Source of the DNA: Enoplolaimus lenunculus | Taxonomy: Eukaryota > Nematoda > Enoplea > Enoplida > Thoracostomopsidae | Reading direction: 5' to 3' | Length of the DNA: 64,000 bases | Assembly: GCA_030248215.1 (NCBI GenBank) | Contig: JASANG010002869.1 | Coordinates: forward strand, 62,001-126,000 | Part shown: positions 46,059 to 57,656 of the stretch, piece after piece | Position numbering within the stretch: position 1 is the first letter of the stretch | How the letters are laid out: every line of letters begins with the position of its first letter | Notes under the pieces: generated by a model | Told to the model about the DNA's origin: nothing | The model's input: the letters and a program-made list of their open reading frames with translations, nothing else | Databases searched by the model: none | Translations under genes and position numbers: made by a program

Positions 46059-46255
46059 CACTGTAAATTCCAATGAGTTGATTAATCAATGAGTAAACAT
46101 TGACTCATTCTGAGTTGAGTTAACTCTGGGTAAGTTGGTTAATTAACTCAGCATGAATCGATTCAACTCAAAATTCTGAGTTCTGACCAGGCCTAACTCA
46201 GACTGAGTGATTCAACTCATTCTGAGTTAAAATCAACTCACTGAAATTTACAGTG
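46059..46255 (+). repeat. Family A element, internally deleted
   Basis: Ends CACTGTAAATTCCAATGAGT and GAAATTTACAGTG. About 197 bp. Confidence 0.8.
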
Positions 46256-46480
46256 CAGTCTGTCCGACAAATTCACAAATTTATAAAATATTTTATTTCA
46301 GTTTGCAATCTGAATTTATCAAAAATTCATGATAACCTTATCACAAGACAAGTTTTCCATTATATTTAGTTTCAATTCGCCACTGCGTATTGATGAATTA
46401 ATTACCGAAGGATCAAATTCGTCCTGAGATGGGTACGTTTTATTTTAGTATACTGGTTTGCAAATTGAGGGTTTTAGTTG

Positions 46481-46732
46481 CACTGTAAATTGCAATGAGT
46501 TGATGAATCAATTCAGCTAGCGAGTTGGTTATTTCTGAATTAATATCAGTAAACATTAACTCACTCTGAGTTGAGTTGATTTTCACTCTGAATTGAGTTG
46601 ACTCTGGGTGAGTTGACTAATTAACTCAGAATGAATTGACTCAACTCCGAATTCTGAGTTCTGAAAGTCCTAACTCAGTCTGAGTAATTCAACTCATTCT
46701 GAGTTAAAATCAACTCGCTGCAATTTACAGTG
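46481..46732 (+). repeat. Family A MITE-like element
   Basis: Ends CACTGTAAATTGCAATGAGT and GCAATTTACAGTG. One of the best kept copies. The stretch 46733-47434 after it is AT-rich and shows nothing else I can name. Confidence 0.85.
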
Positions 46733-47434
46733 TGGTCTCAACTTGAAATAAAATATAATTAACACAGTAAAGAAATGAATGTGTGTAACCTTTACGTAGG
46801 GTGGAGTGGAATTTAGCTAAATAAACGTAGTCTGGAATGGGTTGCAATAAAGATGTGGGTAGTCAGGCATCGAATTAGATTCATTTTAACGTAATCTCGA
46901 ATGGAAATTGTTTTTCAATACGGAAATCGTACCAATTGTTTAATTTCACCTTTAATTATTGCAGTTTTAAGATTGCAATTAAACATTTTCAATGTTATAA
47001 AATCGTGTAAGATTTTAAAATCAAAGTTTACGTAGTCTGAAATTGAATTTATTACAGATAATATAATTTAATGTCGGTTTGCAAACTGATTAAATTTTTT
47101 TGTTTGGTTGCAACCTGGTATTATGTTTACTGCAATGCATTCCTGACTGCGCATACAAATATAATTCGATTACCCGGAATTGAATATTGTTTAAAATCTT
47201 TATTTTCAAATTGAATTCCATTTTTCACCGCCGTATCACTGATTATTGTGAATCCTGCATTAAAATACCATTTCGCTAAATTGAGTACCACTTGAAATTT
47301 TAAAATACACCATAATTTAAGCGTATAACAATTTGGGGGTTAAATTTACGTTTACTTCAACTACAAATGTTTAATCAGATCAACAAACAATTCGGCCCAT
47401 GTTAACTATAAGAGCCTGACAACTAAACCGGCTA

Positions 47435-47634
47435 TTGTTATATAACAAGGGCGGAACAGTATTATAAGCATATTCCTAAGCCTAAGCCTAAGCCTAAGCG
47501 TAAGAATGAGTTTATCCTTAAGCCAATTAGCCTAAGCCTAAGCTTAAGCCCAGCAAAAAAATTAGTCTAAAGATTAAGCTTGCTCTTTTATAGTCCCACA
47601 GAAAAACGTTCCGCCCGTGATCTTTACATGGGTC
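47435..47634 (+). repeat. Family B element (TTAGGC-bearing)
   Basis: Left part TAACAAGGGCGGAACAGTAT, right end CGCCCGTGATCTTTACATGG, with CCTAAG runs between. Confidence 0.75.
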
Positions 47635-47930
47635 GTCTAAACCTAAGTCTTACGCTGAAGCCTAAATCTATGATTGTATTGATTGTGCATCTCTAAGTCC
47701 CTAAGTCGACGTGTCTTCTACTGCACCGGGTCTTATAAATAACACAGGCCAACAACTTTATATTTTGCTTAAGCTTTACTGTTTTTCAGCTTCATTCAGA
47801 CTCCTGGCGACCCATATGTATAACTGGTTCAAAACAAAGTGTGAGCCTAAGCCTAAGCCCCAGCTTATGTTTAATTCGAGTGAACGCCTAATGCTTCCTA
47901 CTTTACTAATGACTTGTTCTACACTGCAAA

Positions 47931-48129
47931 AAATTTTGAGTCAAATTGACACTCTCCGAAATAGCCTCTACGGGACTGCAAAAACTAACTCAAATTCCAT
48001 TTCACTAGAGTCAATTTCGACTCGAGTCGCACGTTTGACTCTGGCGGAGTCGAATTTGATTCAGTTTCTAGTGGTCCCGTAGAGCCTATTTTAGATGGAG
48101 TCAATTTGAATCACCATTTTTTGCAGTGT
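47931..48129. repeat. Family F element
   Basis: Ends CACTGCAAAAAATTTTGAGT and CACCATTTTTTGCAGTG, with inverted GAGTCAAATT and CTCTACGGGAC/GTCCCGTAGAG words. It lies 33 bp past the collagen stop codon. Confidence 0.75.
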
Positions 48130-48161
48130 ATACTTGCGCGACACTGTTGGTATCTTTTGAT

Positions 48162-50879
48162 CTAAATCGCACTGGGGTAACCCCCACCAGCTGGCTGAGC
48201 GCCGTCTCCTCCGTTGCCCCGGGGCGGACATTCACAATAGTGACCATCCCCTCCTGCGTCGCCAACTGGTCCTGGCACTCCTGGTTTGCCAGGAGGACCT
48301 CGTGGTCCATCGTCACCTAAAATTTAATTGGTTTATAAACGCAAAACAGTGAAGTATTATTGGCTGTTCATTTTAATACGTTATTGTGTATTACGAAAGC
48401 AACCAATCCAGAAGACTTGAGGGATGTCTCCGCCTATCAGGCCTGCTATAGGACAAAAATTGCCAAACAGATGGTTTATCTGAAGCTTACAATGCAGTTT
48501 CTATAGGCAAATAAATGAAAAAATATGGCGAGATTACGACACAATTTTTCACAAAATGTTCGCTTTTGGTGCTATTCGAAATCTTAAAATTTTGAAAAAT
48601 ACGCTAAAACACATTTCATAATCCTACCCCGCCAAAAATATTGAATCCATAACTGTTTCAGATCCCGTATTTTATCAAATATGTGTACACCGCAAAAAAC
48701 GGTGAGTCAAATTGAATCTCTCCGAAATAATTTTTTTCAAACTACACAAACTGAGTCAAATATGACTCACTGAGTCCCACGTTGGACTCTGGCGGAGACG
48801 AATTTGACTCAGTTTGTGTAGTCTAGTAGAGCCTATTTCGGAGAGAGTCAATTTGACTCACCAATTTTGCAGTGTAGCATCTATCACCAGTTGGTAATAA
48901 GTCCTGTAGGCATTTTTAGAGCCAGCCAATGATTTCTACAAGCGTAATGCGTTCAGACTGTATATTACTCGACGGGCTATATAACTTATATATATATGTT
49001 AGTTGAAATTGACGTCATAATGTAATAACCGATTTCAGGTGAAAATCCTAAAGACGAAAGAATTTGATTGAACATTTAATTTCGGATCGCGATTTCTAAT
49101 ATGAACAGCCTCCAAGATATGAAGCGCATTGGTAGAACTAAACGACGAGCTTTTTGGCCAACTATCAATAACACTAAAGTCCGATACATTACAGTTATGT
49201 TTAAATTTCGAGCAATGGTTAGAGATAGCAGAATTCAATTTCAAAGAAGTTGTTGTAGGTAAATTAGTACGGTCAGAGACTTGGCGATGCTCACAAATGC
49301 GGCGAAAAAGTTGGCGGTTAGTTGCGCCAACGTAACCTAACTGACAGTTAGGACATATAAATTGATAAATAACATTCGATTGCATAACACCAGGTATCGA
49401 GTCCTTAGATTTGAACATTTTTGATAAATTATTATAATTCTTAAATAAATATATATACATACCTAAGTTCTTTCTCTCTTACCTGGCACACCAGGTGGTC
49501 CTTTCGGGCCTTTAGGTCCTCGAGCGCCGTTACGGCCTGGTGGCCCTTTTGGACCAGCGGGACCTGGCAATCCTTTGGCGCCTTTCATTCCTGGTTTGCC
49601 TTTGCCTCCTGAAATGGCGTAATATATTAAATGGCAAAAATTATTAAAGAAAATAAAATCCGGAACACTTTTCACACAGTAGACTTGCAACAGTTTACTT
49701 TACAGTCTGGGTTTATGTCTAAAAGCATAATCCTAAGCCTAAGCCTAAACTTATAGCTGGACAAAGTTGAATAAGAACTTGAAAAACCTTAGTGTTTGTC
49801 ACAAGTGGATGAAAGATGTATAGCCTTAGCGCCTCTGTTGTGCTAAAAAGTTTTCAATATCCGGCCAATATAAAGAACAGGGGAGGCACAGTATTATAAG
49901 CATATTCCTAAGCTTAAGCTTAAGTATAAGCCTAAGCGTAAGAATGAGCATATTTCTAAGCCTAAGCGTAAGAATGAGCATATTTCTAAGCCTAAGCGTA
50001 AGAATGAGCATATTTCTAAGCCTAAGCGTAAGAATGAGCATATTTCTAAGCCTAAGCGTAAGAATGAGCATATTTCTAAGCCTAAGCGTAAGAATGAGCA
50101 TATTTCTAAGCCTAAGCGTAAGAATGAGCATATTTCTAAGCCTAAGCGTAAGAATGAGCATATTTCTAAGCCTAAGCGTAAGAATGAGCATATTTCTAAG
50201 CCTAAGCGTAAGAATGAGCATATTTCTAAGCCTAAGCGTAAGAATGAGCATATTGCTAAGCCTAAGCGTAAGAATGAGCATATTTCTAAGCCCAAGCGTA
50301 AGAATGAGCATATTTCTAAGCCTAAGCGTAAGAATGAGCATATTTCTAAGCCTAAGCGTAAGCTTTAGCCAAACAAAAAACTTAGACTAAACCCTAAGCT
50401 AACTCTTTTCTAGTCCCACAGAAAAACATTCCGCCCCTGATCTTTACATGTGCCCAATATCCTAACGTTTATTAGTCTGATCATTAGCCTAAACCTATTA
50501 ATAAGCCTAAACGTAAGCTTAAACCAAACTGCAAGCCTATAAACGTAAACGAAAACGTAATCAAAACTCCAACCTTGGGCAAGTAGAACTGAAACTGCTC
50601 AATTTACCTGTGCTTGATTCACCGGGTGACCCGGGCGGTCCTGATAATCCCGGCAGACCAGTATTTCCTTTCGGTCCTTCGGGTCCTCGGCCTCCTGGCA
50701 TTCCTGGCATTCCAGGCATCCCGGCCATTCCTGGCATACCTTTCAGGCCTGCCATTCCTAAAAAATCATTATATAATAATGTACGCTCGCACTTCATACG
50801 AAATAGACCGCAAAGTAGTTTCCAAACAATAAATGCTTAACTTAAACTTTAGAATTTTTCACATTTTGGCATAACGTAG

Positions 50880-50922
<43 letters not shown>

Positions 50923-53900
50923 TTATGGTTAAGCTAATGTTTGGATACAAACTTAGGCTTAGGCGTAATGCTCGTAACAATGAGTGCACAAACAACAATG
51001 ACCCGTGGAGATATTTGTATATCTCTACACTAATGGCTTGCAATTCGCTAGTGGAATCTCGAGTGGGGCATATGGTTTTTTCGAAGGCGTCCCCCTGGTT
51101 CATCCCGATGGATTTGAACAGTGGAGGGCTTTCTAGCTGGGTGTAACCGGATATCCGTTTTCGTTTCCAGTAAAAATTGGCATCCGTGTCCGTTTCCGTT
51201 ATAGAAATACCGGATATTCGTTATTATTTTTGCATTCAAAATTAGTTATATATTACGTAAATTTTTCGCAATTTTTCATTACAGATTTGCTGCAATTGTT
51301 GGAACTGAAGCAAAAATTGGGATATTCATTCATAATCTTAACATTTTAAGTGCATCCGCTATTTTTCTTCAAAATTTTAGAAATCCCGGTGAACATTTAC
51401 ATTTCTCAATTGTGTTGGCAGAAAAATATAACCTATTCAAAACTTATACATACTTTAATATCCGTTTTCCGTTTGCGTTATTTTTACAATCCGTTTATAT
51501 CCAGCATTCTAGAATAGAAACATTGTGTTCGCTTCACTTGTACATTGATGTAATTTCGTATTTTCTTTGTATATCGAATACTTACAGACCAGAAAATTTT
51601 GTAACTCGTAGGAAACAGTAGAATAATTACACAATCCAATGAAGGCTAGGTTTTTCTCATATATGTAAGAATTTTGGAGGCATGGGCCCCGTGCCGAAAC
51701 CAACCACATTTGCAGTCCAACAAATCAATTGCATTTCAAATTAACTACTGGCTAAAACTTTACCCGGAGGCCCTTGCGGTCCCGGAGGTCCAGGCGGTCC
51801 TGGATTGCATTCCATACACGTTCGAATGGTTCCGAGTTGACCTTTGACATCCGGCCCAGGATCTCCTTCTTCGCCATCGTTGCCCGGTTCACCGGGAGAG
51901 CCAGGATCGCCCGGATCGCCAGATGGGCCTGGTGGACCTGGTGGGCATGAATTGTCTTGTTGACAAACTGAAATTTAACAAAAAACGTTTTTTAATGTTG
52001 TTAAAGCCCTATTTACACGAACAAGTTTTTGCAGCGAGAACTCGCAGCTGCAACTTACACGATACACTCGCAGTTGCATGTGTTTGCACACAAACAGCAC
52101 TTTGATTCGGGATCTAGGAATGAATTTACATGAATAATTTGCAAATAGCTGCAATACAAATCATGCATAAGCTATAAATTATCAGCTCAGCCAATGATGA
52201 TAAATTAATTCGACTTGCAAGGCTATTTATGCGTGCGAATTAATTGTTTGCGTTTATTGATCATGAATAAATTGCAGCTGCAAGTTTAGATGTAAGAAAG
52301 TTGCAGCTGCAAGTTTAGATGTAAGCAAGTTGCAGCTGCAAGTTTAGATGTAAGATATGTTTTGTTGAAAATTTCTTGACTTGAAAACGCTTTAATACCG
52401 ATACAATTTCTATTTAGCGCTTAAAAATGTAAAAATTAGTCGCATCACCATCGCCGTTAAAAGTAATAATTTGGGGTCTTTGTGGTTATCCCCCCAGCTC
52501 GTTTTTGCCCAAAAGTGGTCGGATTTTGAAAATTTTTGCATATTTGAGCTTCTCGTGCCTCCTCTGATCATTCCATTGCAAATTTGTATTTTTGAAAAAT
52601 TCGAATTTCTTTGGACCCAAATAAATTTTTGTCAAAAAGTTAAATAAATTAGATGCAATTCGATACAGTTTGCCGATCTGAGTCCAATGGTGCTTAATTT
52701 TTTGTAATCATACGAGTGGTTAATTTGATTTAATAATTCGTAAACCAAAACAGTTTGACACCGTTGGACTTAGCTCCGTAAGCTGCATGAAAGGGTATAT
52801 AATTTGTTCAACTTTTGGACAAAAAATTTTTGAGTCCCAAGAAAAACAATCGAATTTTTTATTTCAAAAATTCAATTTTGGTTGCGAAATGTGATCAGAA
52901 CAAATCATGAGAAGTTGAAATTGCAAAAACTTTCAAAATTCGTCCACTTTTGGGCAAACGCGGGCTGGGGGGATAACCGAAAAGACCCTTATTTTCGGTC
53001 CTGAACCATTATACTTGAGGCTTATTCATTTATGAACATTTTATACATTTTGTTCCTTGAGTACCCAAAGCAAAAATAGACCATCAAAGCAATACACTGT
53101 TGTCCATGGCTGGCAAAATATATGGGAGATACTGCCTGCTACACTGGAGTCAAGATCTTGAACCCTGAAAATTTGTTTGACAACCTGATTTGTATACGCT
53201 TCATCAAGGGAAACCCCACTTTACCGCGGCATTACTATAGAATAGGTTTAGGTTTTAGACTAGGATTAGGCTTCTGGCGAGTGGCCAATAGCGGTGAGCC
53301 AGGATTTCTGTGGAACCTATAGACTGGGAGGTTACAGAGTAAGAGTAAGATCAGGTTAAGGCTTACGTTTTAGGAAAAATTGATTCAACATGGGATTTTA
53401 AGGATTCGCTTTCGTCTCAAAAGCTTTAGGTGTCCCAGCTCGCAGGCGGAGCGAAGGCAAAGGGATTGGATTTCCAAGCCGCGGTCCCGTCCTCTTTGAA
53501 TACACTTTATAACCACAGGTATACGGCCACATGGATGTCTGGGCTGTCAATCGACACCCCTGGACAAAGGGGTGTCGCCGAGGCTCCCGAACCTTCCCAC
53601 CTTCTCGTCAGAACTTATGTTTTGAGTTAGAATTTCAAACATTTGAGTTACAAATTGTATCGGCTTCGTGTTCGCTTCGCTCGTGAAGTTTACTATTATG
53701 CCTCACTTTTTAGTTTAACTGACCTGCCAAACATGAGATTCGTTATTAAATATCAGGCCTCACCGCTTAGGCGAGCCCACAGCCAAAATGTTTCCAGAGG
53801 GTTCAGTCCCTCTGGAAACTTTTGCACCCCCAAGAAAACTTTCAACATTGCTCTATGTCGTCGAACGAAAACCCTTGTATGCCTTTCCTCAAAATGTTTA

Positions 53901-55011
53901 GCTATCCTAGCAAGATAAGCTTGGCTTGTGCTGCTAACCTGCTGTTTGACACTTCTAAGCAAATCGCTCCTGCGTCCTTATAAGCATTATAATATTATTT
54001 TAAAAATCACTTACCGCACATAGATTCACCGCCTCCTGCTGATGTTCCATACTGACCATTTCCTCCACCTGCTCCTCCTGAAAATTGTCCTCCTAAACCT
54101 CCTCCTCCTCCGCCTTGTCCTCCTGCTTGTCCTCCTGTTCCTCCACTATATTGACTGTCTGTTGATTGGCCACCATATTGTTCTTCTCCTCCTGTCCCTC
54201 CTGATTCTCCTCCTGCTTCTCCTTCTTGTTGATAGCTGTCTCCTGTTGGTGGTGGCTGATTGTACGTTTGTCGTTTAAATTGACGGTTTCCAACGCGATG
54301 TTGTTTGCCTGTGTTCGTTGTCGAAGATTCGATTGTTAATATTTGACTCCAGGCTTCATCAGAGAGTTCCTAAAATACAAACAAATTGTGTAAAAAATAC
54401 AAAATGGTTTACGTTTTTTGATAAAAAAAGCGTTTATATTAATGCTAAAATGACGTTTTGACAAACACTAACTGTTCATCAAATACTTAAGTCGCTGACT
54501 AAATTTGATAGATTACACGGTTACCATTTAGGCATACAAACCTTGGTCAAATTAAAATTGTAGACTATTGGTCTGTTTCCAATATGAAACGAAGCTGTTA
54601 CTTTTTTGTTATGACAACGGCTGACATTAGGCGTTTATTTGTTTTTGCTCGAAAATTTAAGTATTTACTTAAGCCGGCGACTTAAGTAATTACTTACATA
54701 TAACTTAAGTAAATACTTAAGTACGATTTCAGAAACCCAGCCAATATATTCGTTGATCACTGTACATTATAATAAGTAATAACTCACCAACACAGCGCAG
54801 TATTGCTCATAGTATACTCTATGCGACAAAGGGTTAAAAATTATTAAAAATTCGGTTCAGAATTTACCTTAAACTCTGCCATTTCTGTGTCGATTTCTTC
54901 GAAAACACTGGATATTTCGGCAAATAACATTGGAACCATGATTACACAGCCACCAATTGCAATTAATGAAAGTGCAATTGTCAACGCAGCGGACATCTGC
55001 AGTCCTTCCAT
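48162..55011 (-). CDS. Nematode cuticle collagen
   Basis: Exons in transcript order: 55011-54868, 54369-54015, 51967-51764, 50757-50608, 49608-49483, 48316-48162 (stop TAG). All phases match, giving 377 residues. An in-frame Met 11 codons upstream (55044) is possible, but MEGLQ lies closest to the membrane segment (about 7-29). The N-terminal cuticle-collagen domain ends with the block AEFKELSDEAW. A basic site (NRQFKR, about 76-81) fits removal of the anchor by a furin-like protease. A Gly/Gln-rich region follows (about 90-165), then Cys-containing segments ([17 protein letters not shown]) and Gly-X-Y blocks over exons 3 to 6. The tail has GHYCECPPR, the usual C-terminal cysteine pair. Such collagens form trimers and are cross-linked into the cuticle. 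Short breaks in Gly-X-Y fall at exon joins. Introns hold families D, O, I, B, F and a Penelope-like fragment. Confidence 0.92.
48690..48876. repeat. Family F element
   Basis: Begins CACCGCAAAAAACGGTGAGT and ends CACCAATTTTGCAGTG. In the last collagen intron. A family K word (CATCTATCACCAGTTGG) follows at once. Confidence 0.7.
49035..49460 (-). pseudogene. GIY-YIG domain remnant of a Penelope-like retroelement
   Basis: An open frame of about 140 residues in the last collagen intron, on the same strand as the collagen. It has [18 protein letters not shown] (the GIY-YIG start), RRICEHR, a conserved Glu in [12 protein letters not shown] and KLNVQS near the end. This arrangement, with a CxxC before YVG and an LN-Q end, is typical of the C-terminal endonuclease of Penelope-like elements. 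No reverse transcriptase is present on either side, so it is a truncated copy. The frame begins right after the donor of exon 49608-49483, so it is not joined to the collagen product unless splicing fails. Confidence 0.75.
49862..50455 (+). repeat. Family B element with a 30-bp internal array
   Basis: Ends GGCCAATATAAAGAACAGGG and CCCCTGATCTTTACATGTGC. Inside are 14 near-perfect 30-bp units joining CCTAAGCGTAAGAATGAGC to ATATTTCTAAG. The long frames open on both strands come from the 30-bp period and are not genes. It is in a collagen intron. Confidence 0.9.
50881..50925. repeat. ATT microsatellite
   Basis: About 14 ATT units with one interruption. Confidence 0.9.
51139..51500. repeat. Family P-related repeat, incomplete
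   Basis: GGGTGTAACCGGATATCCGT and several TCCGTTTCCGTT and CCGGATATTCG words, as in the ends of 61735-62777. The right terminus is unclear. Confidence 0.4.
52001..52436. repeat. Family D element, long form, truncated
   Basis: Begins AAGCCCTATTTACACGAACA. A 28-bp unit (with TTGCAGCTGCAAGTTTAGAT) is repeated three times at 52270-52350. Interior blocks match 33-1024. Confidence 0.6.
52473..52990. repeat. Family O element, complete
   Basis: GGGTCTTTGTGGTTATCCCC and CCCAGCTCGTTTTTGCCCAA at the left; TTTTGGGCAAACGCGGGCTG and GGGGATAACCGAAAAGACCC at the right, inverted. About 518 bp, no coding capacity. Confidence 0.75.
52991..53749. other. Collagen intron sequence without recognised content
   Basis: Short open frames at 53122-53630 match nothing I know. 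Composition is less AT-rich around 53430-53600. No splice-exon pattern consistent with the collagen frame was found. Confidence 0.5.
53750..53945. repeat. Family I element, diverged
   Basis: GTTTCCAGAGGGTTCAGTCC with inverted GGACTGAACC-type halves, GAAAACCCTTGTATGCC, and a right end with AAGCTTGGCT. Related to 19659 and 20402. Confidence 0.4.
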
Positions 55012-55396
55012 GGTTATATACAGTAATACGGTCGGAAATGGCACTAGAATCCTGAGTGGGACTTAAAGTTCCACTCTGGTAACCAGCGAGTACACGTGGG
55101 TAAAGTCATACAATGGTTTTACCCGCGGATAAACACGGGTCGGGTGTAAAATTTCAGCCGCGGTTAAAGATTTCTGTCACGAGGGTGAAATAAAATGTTT
55201 AAGTTTCTCTACAAAATTACGAGAATTGTGTGTGCAGTGAAAAATAGACTTGTTCCCAGCGGTAGATGCCGGATTTTCCAGGATATAGAAATCTGGTTTG
55301 TTGTTTTTTGAAGTTCTATAGGTTATAGAACTTGTCTTTGCAACTTTATCAATACGTTTGCAACAAAAATTGTGCCGAAATCACAAAATTGGTCCA

Positions 55397-55578
55397 TGTT
55401 ACGTTTAGGGCCGTTCCAGTTTCTGGTGGGTCTCTAAAAGAATAACATTTATTAATTAACTCAGAATGACTTCAATCAGTTCAGAATTCTGAGTTTTGAA
55501 CGAGCTAATTCAGAGCTCAAACTTGTGACCGGATTCAGCTCTTTCTGAGTTAAAATCGACTCACTGGAATTTACAGAG
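55397..55578. repeat. Family C and family A fragments joined
   Basis: 55397-55447 is a family C end (GGTCCATGTTACGTTTAGGG, TTCTGGTGGGTCTCTAAAAG). At about 55452 it changes to the right half of family A, ending GGAATTTACAGAG. From 55579 to 56334 I see AT-rich sequence only. Confidence 0.55.
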
Positions 55579-56334
55579 CAGCTGAACCGTTCGCATCCAA
55601 AAATGTTCAGCACAACAGGCGTGGTGTGAGAGGATTAAACGCTTGTTTTACACAATAATGTCACAAAAATTGCAACAAAAGTATTAAAGTTTGACCAAAA
55701 GAAACATATTTTGGTTAATTAAAAATTTTGAACAGATTTTGAAACTACGTAAAAACACGAGAAAATAATCATTCTTAAGTTTTGTTTAAAACTAAATTGT
55801 GACAAATTTTGATACATTTTTGTTTAAAATTGGGGCGTCAGATTTCAAATATTTAACCTCGATATGTTTTCATTGTTTTGAGCTAATTTTTGTCTTTATT
55901 TTTGTATTTCGTTTTCGGAAAACATTTTACTTTTTCTTTTAAAAGTAGCCAGGAGTTTGTTGTAAAATTTCATAAACAGGTCAGCATTCAGGTCGCAGAT
56001 TTATGAATTTTGAGACATTTAAAATATTTGCAAAATTTGAAAATTAGTTTTTTTCTTCGGAAAATTACTGTTACTTTTTTTGTCAAAAACGAAATATTTT
56101 TTGGTTGTTTTAGTTTTGTTAATTTTCTCGAAAAATATTTCACAAATATTTGAGTAGCGCAATACGTGAAAAATTACTATTTCAATTCGCTTGTGAAACC
56201 AGGCTTACAACAGTCGTAAGTGTGAATTATTTGAAAACGAATTTCACGAAAAAAATAATTACAAATCTAAAAATAAGGTGGATTTAAAGTTTAACCTTAC
56301 TCTTAGGCTTTGGGTTAAGCCCTATACTTATTTC

Positions 56335-56572
56335 GGTCCTTGTATAGACCAGGGGCGGAAAGTTTTTCTGTGTGACTGGAAAATAGTAAGCTTAAGCTTT
56401 AGACTAATTTTGCTTGGTTTAGGCTTAGGCTTAAGAATATGCTCATTCTTACGCTTAGGTATAGGCATAGGTTTAAGAATATGCTCATTCGTACGCTTAG
56501 GCTTAGGCTTAGGTTTAGGCTCAGCCTTAGGAATATGCTTATAATACTGTTCCGCCCCCGTTCTTTACATTG
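56335..56572 (-). repeat. Family B element (TTAGGC-bearing)
   Basis: Ends GTCCTTGTATAGACCAGGGG and CCCCGTTCTTTACATTGACC, with three blocks of TTAGGC units. Confidence 0.75.
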
Positions 56573-56739
56573 ACCCTTGTGCCTAAGATGAATATTATTA
56601 ATTATGAATAATGTCGGGAGACTACTGGGTTCTATCAAGAGTCGATTATCACTCTTTTTACAAGAGTTTGGAACTGGGTACATTCTGTATGCAAACAATG
56701 AATATTACGCACGTCTGGTTTGACAAACATCCCCTCATT

Positions 56740-57230
56740 TAGAGAAGGGTATTAGTTATGCGACTTATGGCACATGATACGCTTATAGTTTTTAGGGGTA
56801 TTGTATGTGATAGCGACCCTCTCTAAATATCTGGGGGTCGGCCAAAAACGAAACACCTGGTGGTACATTTTGCACCTTGTGGAACTCCAAAAGTTGAATA
56901 CTCTTGTATTATGCACTCTTGATTTAATCACGAGTATAATAATGTACCACCGGGTGTTGCGTTTTGGGCCGACCCTCTTATTTAGAGGTAGGTCACTGTC
57001 ACATAAATACCCCCAAATTAACATATAAGTGCATCATGTTTGATGCCACATACATAAAGTGTCATGTTTCGTACCGGTTGTACTCCCTCTAAATAAAGGG
57101 GGTCGATCGAAAACGCAACGCGTGCTGGGTACATTCTTTTCTACACAGACTGTGCTCAGTTGCGACACTCTTGTTAAATACCGATCATCCACTCTTGGTT
57201 TAATCAGTTAGCATCGTGTGCTGGTAGGAG
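56740..57230. repeat. Possible inverted-repeat element with GGTCGGCC words
   Basis: Blocks of the form CCTCTCTAAATATCTGGGGG...CAAAAACGAAACACCTGGTGGTAC and GTACCACCGGGTGTTGC...GGCCGACCCTCTTATTTAGAG are inverted around 56810-56995. A third relative is at about 57085-57130. No gene. Confidence 0.5.
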
Positions 57231-57481
57231 TTGCGAACAAATGACAATTTTAGCAACAAATAAAGGAAAACAAGATCTATTATCATCGGAATAACCAAAT
57301 ATTGTTTATTTAATATCCAGAAAATAGATTTTAAATGATTTGTTCATACCATCACTGGTGGGATACTGTAAAATTCCAAAAAAACAATAAATATTAAAGT
57401 TTCAATTTAACTCTGGACAAACTGTTTTCAAACTTTTTAGTTTATACTAATTTTTTGGTTTGCCGAACCGTTCGGGATTTT

Positions 57482-57656
57482 GGCGAATGTAAATGTCAGT
57501 AGCGGAACGTTTTTCTGTGGGTCTGGAATAGAGAAAACTGAAAATTTAGACGATATTTTGCTTAGGCTTTGGTTTAGGTATAAGCTCATTCATTTACTTA
57601 GGCCTAGGCTTAGGCATGCGCTTATACTACTGTTTCACCCGTGTTCTACACATTGG
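57482..57656 (-). repeat. Family B element
   Basis: GGCGAATGTAAATGTCAGTA and GGAACGTTTTTCTGTGGGTC at the left, ACCCGTGTTCTACACATTGG at the right. Few TTAGGC units. Confidence 0.7.

Noticed and set aside
49940-50350. CRISPR-like regular repeats (also 12790-13700 and 19239-19415)
   Set aside because: The units are joined directly with no unique spacers, and the genome is clearly eukaryotic.
49826-50390. Long open frames on both strands (130-170 codons)
   Set aside because: A 30-bp period keeps several frames open. The protein would be a pure repeat, and the DNA is a family B element.
50610-50840. Plus-strand frames rich in Gly and Pro
   Set aside because: They are the antisense of collagen exon 4. 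The minus-strand reading fits splice sites and phase. The same holds for 54042-54278 against exon 2.
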